Shown: positions 51,190 through 63,509 of the stretch, piece after piece | How the letters are laid out: every line of letters begins with the position of its first letter | Numbering within the stretch: the first letter of the stretch is position 1 | Assembly (NCBI GenBank): GCA_014529385.2 | Contig: CM043943.1 | Coordinates: 97,118,355 to 97,182,354, forward strand | Direction of reading: 5' to 3' | DNA length: 64,000 bases | Source of the DNA: Adiantum capillus-veneris | Lineage: Eukaryota > Streptophyta > Polypodiopsida > Polypodiales > Pteridaceae | Position numbers and translations under genes: made by a program | The notes under the pieces: generated by a model | What the model saw: the letters and a program-made list of their open reading frames with translations, nothing else | What the model was told of the DNA's origin: nothing | The model's database searches: none

Positions 51190-53265
51190 TGATACAAGAC
51201 AGAAAGATAGTGATGACATAGCCATACAAGAGCAAAAGGACAAGGAGTCATATAACGATCCAAAGGACACAAAGAAGATAAACTTGGCAGAACCAAAAGA
51301 AGAGCCAAGGCCGGTCTATATAGCAACTGATCTAAGTCTAGAAGAAGAAGAGAAGCTCATAAATCTTCTCAAGAAGTACAAGGGTGTTTGCTTGGTCATA
51401 TAAAGATCTAAAAGGAGTAGATCCGACAATGTGCCATATGATCCCCATTAAAACATGATGCAAAGCCTAGATGACAGAGACCGTACATGTATAATACTAT
51501 GTTTGCTAAGTACATGAAGGAAGAGATTAATAAATTGAAGGAAGAGATTGATAAACTGAAGGAATCTGAGTTCATCTACAAGATAGAACACACCGACCAT
51601 GTATATCCAATTGTGGTAGTGCCTAAGAAGAATGGAAAACTTTGAGTGTGAGTCAATCTAAATAAGGTTAATGCTTCCACAATAAGGGATAATTATCCCT
51701 TAGCTATCACAGACCATGTTCTACAGAACAAGAGGTAGGAAAGCGGGCATATTTCTTCTTGGATGGATTCTCTGGCTACAACCAGCTTGCAATCGTGCAT
51801 GAAGATCAATATAAGATGGCATTTTCCATAGAATCGGGTATATATGTGACTAGAGTCATACCCTATGATTGACTAATGCCCCTATAACATTCCAGAGATT
51901 AATGGCACATGCTTTTAAACAATACTTGAGTATATCCTTGGATGTTTATATTAATGATCTATGTGTACACTCTCTCTTGAGAGATGAACATATAGAACAC
52001 CTTAAAAAAGTATTCAACAAGTATAGGACGTATAGGATCTACCTTAACCCAAAAAAGTGTGTATTCATGGTTAGACAACACAGAATTCTGGGACATATTG
52101 TCTCAGAAAATGGAATATCTACGGATATGGACAAGATAAAAGTGATTGTAGAAATGCATAGGCCAAACAACACAAAGCAGGTACAATGCTTTATGGGGCA
52201 CAGTGGTTATTACAAGATGTTTATACACATGTATGCAGTCATTGCTCAACCCTTGTATAAACTTATAGTAGTCCTTAAATGGACGGAGGAGGGTGAGGAG
52301 TCATTTAAAAGTTGAAGAAAGCACTTATATCCACTCTAGTATTAGAAGCACCATATTGGGGAAAGACCTTTCATGCTCACATTGATGCGTCATCATTTTC
52401 TATAGCATGCAACTTGGCTCAGCTAGGAGAAGGAAATATGGACATCCTAGCCTGTTATGCCAGTAGATAGCTTAACAATGCTAAAAAGAACTACACTACC
52501 ACTGAAAGATAAGGACTAGGGATGATATATGTTGTTAAGAAGTTTCAGCATTATCTCCTCGCAAACCAGTTTGTGTTTTTCACTAATCATCAAGCCCTCT
52601 TATACCTTGTAAACAAACCATGAAATAACGAACGCATTGTACAATAATTTATCATACTTTTGGAGTTTAATTTTATAGTAGTGGTTAAAAAGTGGAAGAC
52701 ACATCTTCAAGAAAAGTATCTTTCTAGATTGCAAACTGCAAAAGCTCCATAAGGCATAGACGATGGCATCCCTAATGCATATCTTTTCAATGTTGAAATG
52801 GTATCCAAGTGGTCTGAGGAGATAGTCAGTTCGATGGAACTAAGCAAGAATTTAAACGATAAACGGTTTGACAATCCAAGAACTTTCAGCTAATTGGAGG
52901 ACGTTTATATCATTTAGGCTCAAAAAACATTTTACAATTATGCATAAGTCCTGAAGAGTATGATTGTATCTTTTAGAAGCACATGTTCAAGACTTGGCAT
53001 TTCATTGCTCACATACAAAAACATATCAGTGTTGCTTGAAACAATCGGGAGTTTATTGGCCAAATATATGCGTTGATATTCATGAGTATGTTATTCTACA
53101 TGTACATCTACACCATTTTAAGGCCAATGATGGGAGCTAGAGCTTTTGCTAAGTGGGGTATAGACTTTTTAGGTCCAATTTCACCGCCTGCTTACAGGAC
53201 TCACATCCAATATATCATTGTTTCCATGGACTATCTCACTAAATGGGCTAAAGCAATTGTAAGGG
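51190..53265 (+). mobile_element. Decayed Ty3/gypsy pol region, copy A
   Basis: Recognisable segments: ATDLSLEEEEKLINLLKKYK with a WSYKDLKGVDP-like block, YPIVVVPKKNGKL, FLDGFSGYNQLAI, RILGHIVSENGISTDMDKIK (RT), FMGHSGYYKMFIHMYAVIAQ with PLYKLIVVLKWTEE (connection), decayed RNase H, and GARAFAKWGIDFLGPISPPA with YIIVSMDYLTKWAKA (integrase core start). It is very old, with many breaks, and ends where copy B begins in the same orientation. Confidence 0.8.
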
Positions 53266-53524
53266 AACGAAGAAAGTAGGGTGAGTCATATGAAGGACCT
53301 GCAAATGCAAAGAAAATAGATTGAATACTAAGATATCTTTGCTTGGTCTTATAAAGATCTCAAGGATGTTGATCCAGAAATTTGTCAACATACCATACCT
53401 ATGAGAGATGATGTGCAAAACCAGGTAGACAACGACCATATAAACATTTTTCAAAAAGATCAAAGAAGAGATAGAGAAGCTCAAGGAAGTTGAATTCATT
53501 TATGAAATTGAACACACAGATTGG

Positions 53525-54170
53525 GTGTCTCCAATTGTGGTGGTACCCAAGAAAAATAAAAAATTAAGAGTATGCATCAATCTCAAAAAAGTGAATGAAG
53601 CCACCATTAGAAACAACTACCCTTTTCCAATCACCGACCATGTTTTAAAACGAGTTGCAAGAAAAGAAGCTTACGGATATTTAGCCTTCTTTTCGGGGTA
53701 CAATCAACTTTTGGTTGATCCAAAAGATCGGCATAAAACTGCCTTTGTAACTGAATGGGGTATTTTTTCCTATAGAGTTATGCCTTTTGGGCCAACTAAT
53801 GCTCCTGCCACCTTTCAAAGATTGATGAGCCACGCTTTCAAAGAATAACTTAGGAATTTATTGGAAGTATATATGGATGATTTATGTATACATTCATCAA
53901 TTTGGGCTGATTATTTTGAATATCTCAAAAAGGACTTCAAAAATGTAGACTTTATAGGATTTGCTTAAATCCTGAAAAGTGCACATTTATGGGCAAACAA
54001 GGAAAAATTCTTGGACATATAGTGTCTAAAAATGGCATAGTGATTGATATGGATAAAATTCATGTTAGTGATGAATTGCCTAGACCAACAACAATCAAAG
54101 GGGTCCAAGCTTTCATGGACATTCTGTATATTCTAGACGATTCATTTATATGTATGCTATAATAGAGAAA
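53525..54170 (+). pseudogene. Ty3/gypsy reverse transcriptase, copy B
   Basis: Motifs: SPIVVVPKKNKKLRVCINLK, NNYPFPITDHVLKRVARKEA, FFSGYNQLLVDPKDRHKTAF and VMPFGPTNAPATFQRLMSHA, followed by VYMDDLCIHS (active site). The family and order are clear. Fossil. Confidence 0.9.
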
Positions 54171-54175
54171 AACCC

Positions 54176-54737
54176 ATGTATGGACTGATTACACTCTTTG
54201 TATGGATTGATGAGTTTGAAGAATCCTTCATGAAGCTTAAAAAATCTCTCACTATAGCCCCAATATTGAAAGCACTAGATTGGAACAAGATATCCCATGT
54301 ACATGTTGATGCTTCCAATTTTTCCATTGGGTGTATATTAGCTCAATCAGGAGACGGAAGAATTGATTTTTCCATTTTCTATGCTAGTAGATAGCTGAAT
54401 GTGGCATAGAAAAACTATACAACCATCAAAAGAAGGATTAGGGATGATCTATGCCATAAAAAAGTATAAACATTACCTATTAGCAAGCAAATTTGTGTTC
54501 TTTGTGGACCACCAAGCTTTATTGTATTTGGTCAACAATCCATTCAATAGAGGAAGAATAGTGAGATGGTTCATCATTCTTTTGGAATTTGATTTCATTG
54601 TAGTTGTAAAAAAGGTCACCAAGCACCAAAGAGAAAATCATTTATCAAGGATTATTTCAAGAGAACCACCAAAAGGGGTAGACAATGATCTACGAGATGC
54701 ATATCTGTTCTTCGTGGAAACTATACCCCATTGGTAA
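54176..54737 (+). pseudogene. Ty3/gypsy RNase H, copy B
   Basis: HVHVDASNFSIGCILAQSGD, AIKKYKHYLLASKFVFFVDH and QALLYLVNNPF are the RNase H1 blocks (DAS, HYLL, DHxxL), followed by the linker to integrase with DAYLFFVETIP. Fossil. Confidence 0.88.
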
Positions 54738-54743
54738 GAAAAT

Positions 54744-56337
54744 ATGGTTTCATTGATGCCTATAGCTCAAGTGGATTCTCAAATATCCCTTCCTATTACT
54801 AGAGGATTAATTGGGCAATTAGCTATGTATCAGTTACTAACTGGAAGGCTATACAAAAGAAATCATGATGGAATATTGCATTTGTGTATTAACCCTAAGG
54901 AGAAAACCCAACACCTAAATCAGGTACACATTACCATAGTAGGACTTTACTTTGTGGGGAAGACCAAACTATGCAACGGATCCTGAGACTTGGAGTATTT
55001 TGGCCAACCATGAGGAGTGATGTTCACTCATTTGTGAAAGCCTGTCTTCAATGCCAGAAACAGACACCCATACCTCATGTGATATTATTTCAAATCTCAC
55101 TCGTTCCTAAGTGGAGTAACTATATGGTTACTTACTTATCAAGAAGAAAATTTCTGAAGGATATCAGTAAACGCCGGCAAAGAGCTATTGAAACTGAAGT
55201 AAGACACTATGCTCTTATTGGAAACTAGTTGGATCGGAGAGGAAAGAATCAACATTTGCATCTCTATGCAAATGAAGATGAATATATACCCACTCTAGAA
55301 CAAGCACATGCTTGATTAGCTGGAGGTCACTTTTCTAATGAAACTACTGCTAGAGAAATTTTAATGGCAAGCATATGGTGGCCAATACTTTTTGCATATG
55401 CCAAAGAATATGTACAAAGATGTGATGCTTGCAAACAAGAAAAAATGCCAACAAGGGTAGATAGAATGCCTTTAAAACCAATGATGGGAGTTAGAGGTTT
55501 TGCAAAATGGGACATAGATTTTATCGGACCAATACAACCACCTACTGCTAGAACCACAACCGCATTCTTGTATAAGAATGTGTTCACAAGACATGGACTT
55601 CCAATAGAAATTGTAAGTGATAGGGGAACTCATTTCCTCAAGAGGTAATTGAATATCTTCTGAATGAATTTATGGTCATCCATAACAAATTCGATCCATA
55701 TCATCCACTACAAGTGAATGGACAAGTTGAGCACACGAATAAAATTCTTAGCTTGGTATTGACTAAAGTGCTTAGTTCAGGGATAACTAATTGGGAAATG
55801 AATCTACATGCTTCTCTATGGGCTTATAGAGTTTCATTCAAGATATCTTTAAATACTATACCCTTTAATCTTGTTATGGTCTTGATGCCACACTACCGAT
55901 AAAATTTCTATTGCCAACACTAAGGGTAGCTAAAAATCTCGAGCGGACCGGACATGAATTGTCAAAGAGGGAGGCTTGAAGATTTAGAAAAGCTTGATGA
56001 ACAAAGGCTAACAGTTGTATCTCATATCTATGCACAAAAACAAAATCAAAAATAACTTTTTGATTCACATCTAGTCCAAAAAATCTTCAACAAAAAAGGG
56101 GACCTAGTTTTGGTTTATTCCCTTAAGCAACACATTCCCAAATTCAAGAAAAAGGGAAATGGACCGTTTGTCATTGAAGATGTATCTCCAAGTGGAGTAG
56201 TTAAGTTTTCCACTATAGATGGTGAACCAATGACTAATTGGATTAGTGGATGCCGCTTAAAAAAGTACCATTTGCCACTAATCAATAATTTGCTAGAAAA
56301 AATGCATGTAGCAAAGCAGAGAAAGATTAAACAATAG
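54744..56337 (+). pseudogene. Ty3/gypsy integrase, copy B
   Basis: AGGHFSNETTAREILMASIW with CDACKQEKMPTR is the HHCC zinc domain. VRGFAKWDIDFIGPIQPPTA, IVSDRGTHFLKR and DPYHPLQVNGQVEHTNKIL with ASLWAYRVSFK are the catalytic core. KKKGNGPFVIEDVSPSGVVK (near 56140) is the GPF C-terminal end. Two decayed zinc-domain-like stretches occur (about 54970 and 55320). Fossil. Confidence 0.88.
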
Positions 56338-56433
56338 CAGGTTGTTGATGAAGCTCAAGAGGAAGCTCGACTTTGAGTACTCAAGAGAAAAGCTGCTTTC
56401 AAAAATCAACAAACACCTATTCCCATCAACACT

Positions 56434-56860
56434 TTGGAACTAGATAAAAGACAATGGGAATCACAAAATGATGCAGTATCAACAGATGATGAATGGTTGG
56501 ATAAAATTGACCTTTGTGTCACAATACAATTGAAAAATTATAGCACAAATGTGTTAGTAGATATCGGATCTCAAATGAATGTAGTCAATTATTCCACTTA
56601 CAAGAAAGCTACCAATCAGTCTTTAGTATCGTGAATATCTGCTATCAAAGGATGCAACAAAAACCCAACAACGGCATTGGGAGTGGTTAACTTGAATGTG
56701 ATAGTAAATGGATTTTCATACCCTCATTAATTTATATGCACACCATATGAACATGCAAATGAAAGGATAACTCTTGAAATCTCATGAATGCGGACATACA
56801 AGTCAATACCAGATTGGGACACCAATAAACTCAAGCTATCACTTAAAGTAGGACAACTCT
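56434..56860 (+). pseudogene. Aspartic-protease-like segment downstream of integrase
   Basis: TIQLKNYSTNVLVDIGSQMN with VVNYSTYKK, then ALGVVNLNVIVNGFSYPH, CTPYEHANERITLE and SIPDWDTNKLKLSL. This is the layout of a retropepsin-like domain of plant Ty3/gypsy elements (LVDxGSxxNxI, TxGxVxxxVxVNGxxxPxxFxV, ILGxPWMRxxxxxPDWxxxxLxL). Its place after integrase is unusual. It may be a second protease-like domain of this family or the start of another, overlapping copy. Fossil. Confidence 0.6.
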
Positions 56861-57545
56861 TAAATCCAATTTCACCAAGCAAAGAGGAATGAAAAAGAGA
56901 TCGCCCAAAACCAAGGAATAATCAATCTACGTCAGCCTCTAGACAAGAAAATGCTACATGCAGCATGCAAGGAGTCAGGCAGATTTGGGTACCAAAAGCA
57001 CAACTCAAGGACAATCCGTCTCAAATTTGGGTGCCCAAAAACTCATCTACCATACTGAAAGAAGTTTCACATCTAACAACTCAAAGAAAAACATCTTTCA
57101 AAAGAGAAACTAGCACTAGATGGGTTTGGAAACCAAAGGAGCCTTTATCTTCTCCACAAATTGTAAAGCTGATGAAGTAGTGGAAAGTTAAATCTCAAAA
57201 AACTCCACCACAACAGTTCATCAACCGAAAACCGAAAGATCAATGGAGGGTTTAGTAACAGCCATCATTGTTACTGACAACTCAGGAAATCAGTGTGCTA
57301 AAGCATCCAGATGGTACAATCACGCAAAGAGCACATAAATTACAAAATTTTCTATTTAGAAAACATCAACAAGATACATCGACCACGAAAACCCTTAACT
57401 ACTCAAGACCGAACTTTTGCACCCCATACTGATTTGAATTGCATTGACCTTCAAATCATGGTATAGCCAACCATGGCTATTCATAGACACACTTGTTCAA
57501 CTCATGCAAGGAAACTTCATTAAGGGCAATGTTTGAAGAGGGAGA

Positions 57546-58450
57546 TTTGTTTCTGTTTTAGACATTCGAGTTTGTTTTATCAGGTTTCTTATGATGTCTC
57601 GTGTCTTTGGATCTTAAGCTCTCACAAATCTCCCTCAAACACAATCTTCAGCTTTTGCAAACATCAAAAACTGTGTTTTGTCTCTTATTCTAGGCATTGG
57701 ATTCTCTCTAGCCCTGTATTCAACTCTCTTGATCTAATAGCATTGTTAACATGTAGCTTTTTGATTTGGAAATTTGTAGAACCTGACATCCATTATTATT
57801 TATTTTGGTTCACTCAAATTGTTAGATCATTCATTATCTTCGTCCTCATCTTGCTCAAGATGCTCTAGTGAGTCGTAGAACAACTCCTCTTCATCTATTT
57901 CCATTGGTTCATCTTTTTTGGGTTGTTGAGAGACTGATTCCTCCTCTTTTTCATTTACCCCATTAACCATATAGTATGGAACTGTTTGGAGGTGATAACA
58001 ACATACAAGTGCCCACCTAGCCAAGGCGCCCGTTGGGTCAGCCGGCCAAAGTTTTGACGTGGTCACATTATTTTTCCTATGTTTAATACATCAAACCCTG
58101 TAAAAGTCTAATGACAATCGCCTATGTCAAGTCTGAGTCAAAGATGAAATTTTTCCAATGATGTATGTAAAGGTCCATGAGAAGTTGGTCGCTGGCCACT
58201 TTAGAAAGCCCTAGGTATATAATACACTAAGGTTAGTGGGAAAGGGGAGATCATTTTTTTGAAGATAAGGGTCTATTGAGTTACGCACAGAGAGCTACCT
58301 CTTTGCTCCAACTTGTAATCATCGCTTCTGTGGCTACAGTAATCCAAATTCAGTTTTTTTTCTTGCATTGTGTTCCTCTTACTCTGCTCTTCCACTCAAG
58401 TGTAAGCATTCAAGATTCGGTGAAGGTTTCAGACGCATCCGTTTAGGCCT
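57546..58450 (+). repeat. Probable LTR (borders not proven)
   Basis: It begins after a purine run (GAAGAGGGAGATT, about 57530). It has a TATA-like CTAGGTATATAATACACT (about 58210) followed about 90 bases on by an ACTTGTAATC/TCTTGCATTG region, as in LTR promoters and R regions. The short minus-strand ORF 57827-58066 (acidic, DEDEDNE) is not considered a gene. No second LTR copy lies in the window to confirm the ends. Confidence 0.45.
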
Positions 58451-60221
58451 TAAATTGTTGTTTTGAGTGTTTATATGCGTATTGTATGTTGTTTTGACCC
58501 TAGGAAAGGCTTTAGGGACCTAAAAACGACCCTTTAGGATCATTCGTTTATTGTTTTTGCGTATTGTGGGACGAACGATCGCGATTGTTGTACCTTCCCA
58601 GAATGCTGTGACAGTGATAGGATATGTTCCTGATAGTCCCATGTAGCTTCCCTTCAAGTTTCGTGTGATTCCGATATGATTTGCATGGTGAACGGGCGTG
58701 ATGGTTGTAGAGCTGTGTAGAAGGACATAGGCAAATTACTTGGCTTTAGTGCGATCAATTTTCTTGTAGAGTTAGTAGTTGCATCTCTTCGAGTTCACTT
58801 TATTAGGATTGACACCCTAGTGAGTTTCCATGCCTCATCCGAGTCGCTTCCCCTGTATCGATAATTTTATGTTGATGCTTGAGAGCTATGCTATGGACGT
58901 CCGTCGCGGCGACCCGCAAACTACGATCGCGATTGGTGTACCTCAGTCCCAGATTTTGACCAGACTTTACCCACACATACACCTAGGTTATATAAGATAC
59001 AAGGAGTTTTCAAAATTAAAAAAATCACCAAAATAGTCAAAAACAACAGACAGTCAGGAAACCACTGCAGCAGAAGCAGACCAAGATCTAGTGAAAACAT
59101 GACTTTTTCTTGTCCAAATTCAAAAAGATTAGGGGAGTAGACTGTACACATCATTGTCTACCATATCCACAAGTTTCATCCAATTTGGGCTCAAAAATAC
59201 GATCGCGATCGGTGTACCATACTGACATTTTGAGTTGAAAATTTGTGAGTAGGTAGCTGATAACTAGACAAACAACTTCTCAAAAGAACCAGGGTCAAAA
59301 AACCAAAAGACAGTTGTCAAATAGGGCAAACACTGATCACTGATCCTTCAGACCAAAATTTTGAGAAAATTCAAGTTTTTGTGATCCAAATGCAAAGTGG
59401 GTTTGGGAATAGACTAATCATACCCGTGTCTATCAACTCCTAAAATTTCATGCAAAAAGGAGCTCGAACTACGATCGCGATCGGTGTACCCCAGTGACAT
59501 TTTGGACTGAAAATTTATGAGTAGGTAGCTGACATCTAGTGCAACATATTTTCCAAAAGGAGCAAGGTCAAAAAAGCAAAAGAAAGTGGTCAAAAGTCCC
59601 ATTTACACAATCAAGCCAATAACTGCAGAACCACCTGGGATTTGGGTTTTCATTGGTCAAAACATCTCCAAATTCAAAAATACAAAGACACTTCGTATTA
59701 AGACATCAAGGGCTAGCTACTGTGCAAAAATCTTCCAAATCTGTGACATGGGGTCAACGATCGCGATCGGTGTACCTCTACATAGTGGGGGTATCTGACT
59801 TCATAAGTTTGTAGACCTACTTGAGTACATCCCAAATCTCAAGTTTGAGTGAAAAATACCCTCTGGAAGCCAAGATACAAGCCAAAGTTCCTGTGTTCTG
59901 GTCCTGAGACTATTTTCAATGCTGTTTCAGGAGCAGTTCACCAAAAGTGCTCTAACTTTTGATAGACAACTCCAAATTGAGTCAGGTATAGCTAGGAAGA
60001 AAGCTTGCGGGAAATAGCACTGGTTTTGGTTTTAGAGCTGAATTTTTCTAGGTTCCTAATTCCAAACTTTTAGGATACCCCAAAACCAGTGGCCAGAGAC
60101 CAAAAAAGTCACAAATTCCTGACTTTTTAGAGACTTGACCAGGGGCAAAAAGGGATTGTGTGCACTAAGACAAGGTGTTCTTATCAAGGACCATCTCGAG
60201 AGTATTGAGTGAGGCTTAATC
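58450..60221 (+). repeat. Leader with five spaced copies of a CGATCGCGATCG palindrome
   Basis: ACGATCGCGATYGKTGTACC occurs at 58575, 58923, 59199, 59471 and 59757, i.e. spacings of 348, 276, 272 and 286 bp. Units share flanking words such as GACATTTTGAGTTGAAAATT and GAGTAGGTAGCTGA, so this is a diverged tandem array with a strongly conserved 20 bp core. CGATCGCGATCG is self-complementary. There is no coding region. The array lies between the probable LTR and the gag of the last element. Confidence 0.8.
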
Positions 60222-60431
60222 ATGACAACTCATCCATCATCAGGGTTTACCACTCAACTCAGAGCTATGCCACCTACACAAACAGCCAGAAATACTGCAA
60301 TACCTATAACAAGAGGGTTGAGACAAGACCATGAGGCTTATCAATCATATCAAGCCAAACCTCAAGGCATGGATCATGGATATTTGTCAAGTGATCATGT
60401 AGCTCACTGAAAACCAAACCAATCAACTAAA

Positions 60432-60890
60432 ATGCGTGATTTTGAAAGAGCAAAAGTGGAAATTGCTAGAGACTTAGAGGAGAAGCATCCTCTAATCAAC
60501 AAACCCAACGTGAGGTTCATCAAAACCAATGAAGCCATGAGAATTCTAACGGATTACACTTATGATGGCCTTTATAGGTTACCTATTGGGGATCAAAAAA
60601 ACTTCTATAGATGTTTAAATTCCATCATTGAAGAGTTGACAGACTACAAGAACCTCTATGCCTTCACATACAGAGATGACCAGGGAGTGCAAGTTCTAAT
60701 GGTAGATAAGTATGGACGAGAGTACAAACTTATCAGCCCAATTGAACTAGAACGATGTACATACATGGGTACTCCAATCTCTGCTTACTACTTTCAACCG
60801 AGTGTAAGCGTACCAAGGTTTTTGGAGACTGATTTGCAAGAAGCTAACATTGAAACTATGGATCAAATGGACCTCAAACATCCAGAATAG
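60432..60890 (+). CDS. Unrecognised ORF upstream of gag
   Basis: 152 residues from ATG at 60432: MRDFERAKVEIARDLEEKHP, then NEAMRILTDYTYDGLYRLP and NLYAFTYRDDQGVQVLMVDK. Predicted mixed alpha/beta, no membrane segment. It lies 29 bp before gag in a different frame. It could be an N-terminal matrix-like part of gag or a separate accessory protein; no family was recognised. Confidence 0.5.
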   Translation: MRDFERAKVEIARDLEEKHPLINKPNVRFIKTNEAMRILTDYTYDGLYRLPIGDQKNFYRCLNSIIEELTDYKNLYAFTYRDDQGVQVLMVDKYGREYKLISPIELERCTYMGTPISAYYFQPSVSVPRFLETDLQEANIETMDQMDLKHPE

Positions 60891-60919
60891 CTATTCACGG
60901 GAGTGTAGCTCCTACCTCA

Positions 60920-62130
60920 TTGAGTGGAACCAAGAGACCACCAATTAGACTTATAAATCCATCAACATTTCCAAAACATGTCTCAAATAGGATTCCACCA
61001 GGATTTGCTCCAAGAAGAGAAGAAGGAACGAGGGATGTCCTTGTGAGAGACTCCAACACGCTAAGATACATGGTTGAACCAGAACCAATGAGACCATATC
61101 AATTGGCCAAATGTGTCAAGAAGAAGTATGATGGGTTAAGGGATCCATACGTACATGCATCCTTGTTCAAACAAGTGTTAAGAGCCGAACAAGTATTTTA
61201 TTTTCATACACAGTATGAGGGATTTGGCTTAACCTTGGAAGGGATAGCATTGAATTGGTTCCAACTATTGGACAAAAATGCCTTCTCAAACGTTGAACAA
61301 TTGTTGCAAGAATTTGTTGTGGATTTCTCTAAAAGGGGAATGAAGCATAACACAGTGTCCCAAATCTATGCATTCAAGCAAAAAGAAGATGAGAGAGTGA
61401 AGGAAGCATCGCTATGCTTCAAACAATATATAGAGAGATGTCTGGAACGCGAGTTACCGCAGGATGAAAGATTATCAATTCTCTTCATAAAGGGTTTGAA
61501 AAATGAAACTCTCAAGAAAGATTTGCACTTAAAAGGATGCACTTCCTTTGAACAAGTCACGAGAGAAGCGTTATACCTAGTTGACAATTGTAAAGCCTAT
61601 GGCGAGGAAATTGGTAATACAAAGATCACTATGGATAATTCTCCTTTAGCATCTAGTGAAACCAACACAAGGCAAGTGGTTATGTCTCAATTAATGACCA
61701 ACCTAGATGAGCTAGTAGTGCAAGTAGCACAACGAATAAAATGGTGTGCCATTGAGCAAAAATGGACCAATCATGAGATGAGTGAGTGCTACTATAATCA
61801 AACCTACACGAGGGGGATACTATTTGGACATCAAATAGAAAAACAAATGCCATTAACCAATCATCCATTATTTCAAAATAGGGTTGTATCAAGGGCTTCA
61901 CAAAGAGCTGAGGTATCACAACCTAGGCTAGGGCAAGAACCTATGAGAAAACTCTATTCATTGAATGAGGACACTCTGATGTTCATAGCCAATCAAGAGC
62001 GTAGACCAGAGACCGTTCTGGCTAAGCAAGAACAACCATCAAATGCACCACCAGTGACTCAACAAGATGGACCGTGCTACAAGTGTGGAGGTAATCATTG
62101 AGCCAAGAATTGTTCTCGTGTAGAGATAAT
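60920..62130 (+). CDS. Ty3/gypsy gag with zinc knuckle
   Basis: The retrotransposon gag block is YFHTQYEGFGLTLEGIALNW with FQLLDKNAFSNVEQLLQEF, VDFSKRGMKHNTVSQIYAFK and QKEDERVKEASLCFKQYIER, ending with ERELPQDERLSILFIKGLKN; this is the A-W-F-x-L ... F...F ... Q...E(S/A)...Y ... FxxGL pattern. A CCHC-type knuckle (CYKCGGNH) is near the C-terminus. It forms the capsid of a Ty3/gypsy element. Confidence 0.88.
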
Positions 62131-63509
62131 TCGATATTGTTTGGAGTGTGCCATTACAAACGTTGTTCCAAATTGTCCAAAACACCCAAACAAACAAGGG
62201 AAAACAACAATTAATGTTGTGGGAGTGTTACCCTCTCCAAGTGGATCAAAGGCAGAACCCAAAATTCCTTTGAAGGTAGTGACGCGAGCCCAAGCAAAAG
62301 AAAATGCTGAGGACCAAGCTAATGAGGAGAAAGATCAACAACCCAAACAAGGGGAAATAGCTAGTGTGTCAGTGAGGACTGGGAGAAAATCCTGGAAAGC
62401 CAAAAGAGACAGAATTAAAGCAAAAACAATTACAAATCAAACTGCACTACAAACAGAATTACAAGAGACAAAGGAGCAGTTAAAACAAGAATGGGAAAAC
62501 AAAATGGTGGTGAGCGATAAGAAGCCAAGGACGGCGTCTTCGGGAGGATCTGTGTTGGTAGACAAATTCCTAGATCCATTAGATGCTGCATTGGAAGCAT
62601 ATGAGGCTAGATTGAAACCCAACCAAACCCTAGAGAAACGAGGGATAAAATATCCTCATGCTAAGGTAGAGACTAAGAGGTTGAAAATGTGTAAGGAATT
62701 GGTAAAAACTACACAGGAAATGATGGAGCCTAAAGCACCAATTCCACCTCCAGAAACAAAACCAAAAAGTGTTGGATTTGAAATGCCTAAGGAAAAGGTT
62801 GTTGAAACATTAACTCAAAGAAACATTGAGCTAGAACCACAAAAGGATGTGCAAGCAAAGACTGCAACACAAGAAACCAACAACCTAGAAATTCAACTAG
62901 ATGATCAAGTAGTGGCCAACACCACTAATGATGCAAGGTCAAGATCACAATTTATGGCACCTATCCCAAAGATAGATGAGCCATGGCCAAATGAATTGTG
63001 GGAAGCAATTAGAAGTGCAAAAGATGGAAGTGTGACATTCCAATCTACACCCATAATTGAGGTCAATACAGGGAATGAAGTCTATCAGGGAGACATTCAA
63101 TCTCTAAATGGAGATGCAGGGACGGAAGTTTCAATTGAAAGAAAACTAGAGTCCTTGAAGACCTTACCCTCATACATAGGAGAACATGAGGAAGGCTCAG
63201 AGACTAGAGTGGTGCCATCTCAGAAGAGAGCCATATCCAAGATGATGGATACAAAGAGTATGCAAGAGTTGATGTCAGCTCCAATACAGTGCACCATTAC
63301 TCTATCTCAACTGCTTAAGATTAGACCACATATATGGGATGAAGTAGGCAACCATTTGGGGAAGATGGGATTAAAGATACCTCTTCAAGATCTACCCTCA
63401 AATGAACAATCAAACAAAACTCAACAAGAAAGTGCACACGCTAAACCTGTGCCAATAAACAAGGTGGGGGAATATTGTGAAGGAGAAAAAGGAAACACCA
63501 CCTTACCGG

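Larger units (their letters stand above)
53266..57545 (+). mobile_element. Decayed Ty3/gypsy pol region, copy B
   Basis: It is better preserved than copy A and has the same orientation. Parts are pre-RT FAWSYKDLKDVDPE, RT (53525-54170), RNase H (54280-54740), integrase (54744-56337) and a following segment with an aspartic-protease-like stretch (56430-56860), then a QIWVPK-repeat stretch (56965-57180). A TTGAAGAGGGAGATTT purine run near 57530 may be the polypurine tract. Moderately old, with many breaks. The overlap of two pol regions could come from recombination between copies. Confidence 0.82.

Noticed and set aside
57827-58066. Minus-strand ORF with an acidic tail as a gene
   Set aside because: It lies in a probable LTR, has no family signature, and nothing supports expression.
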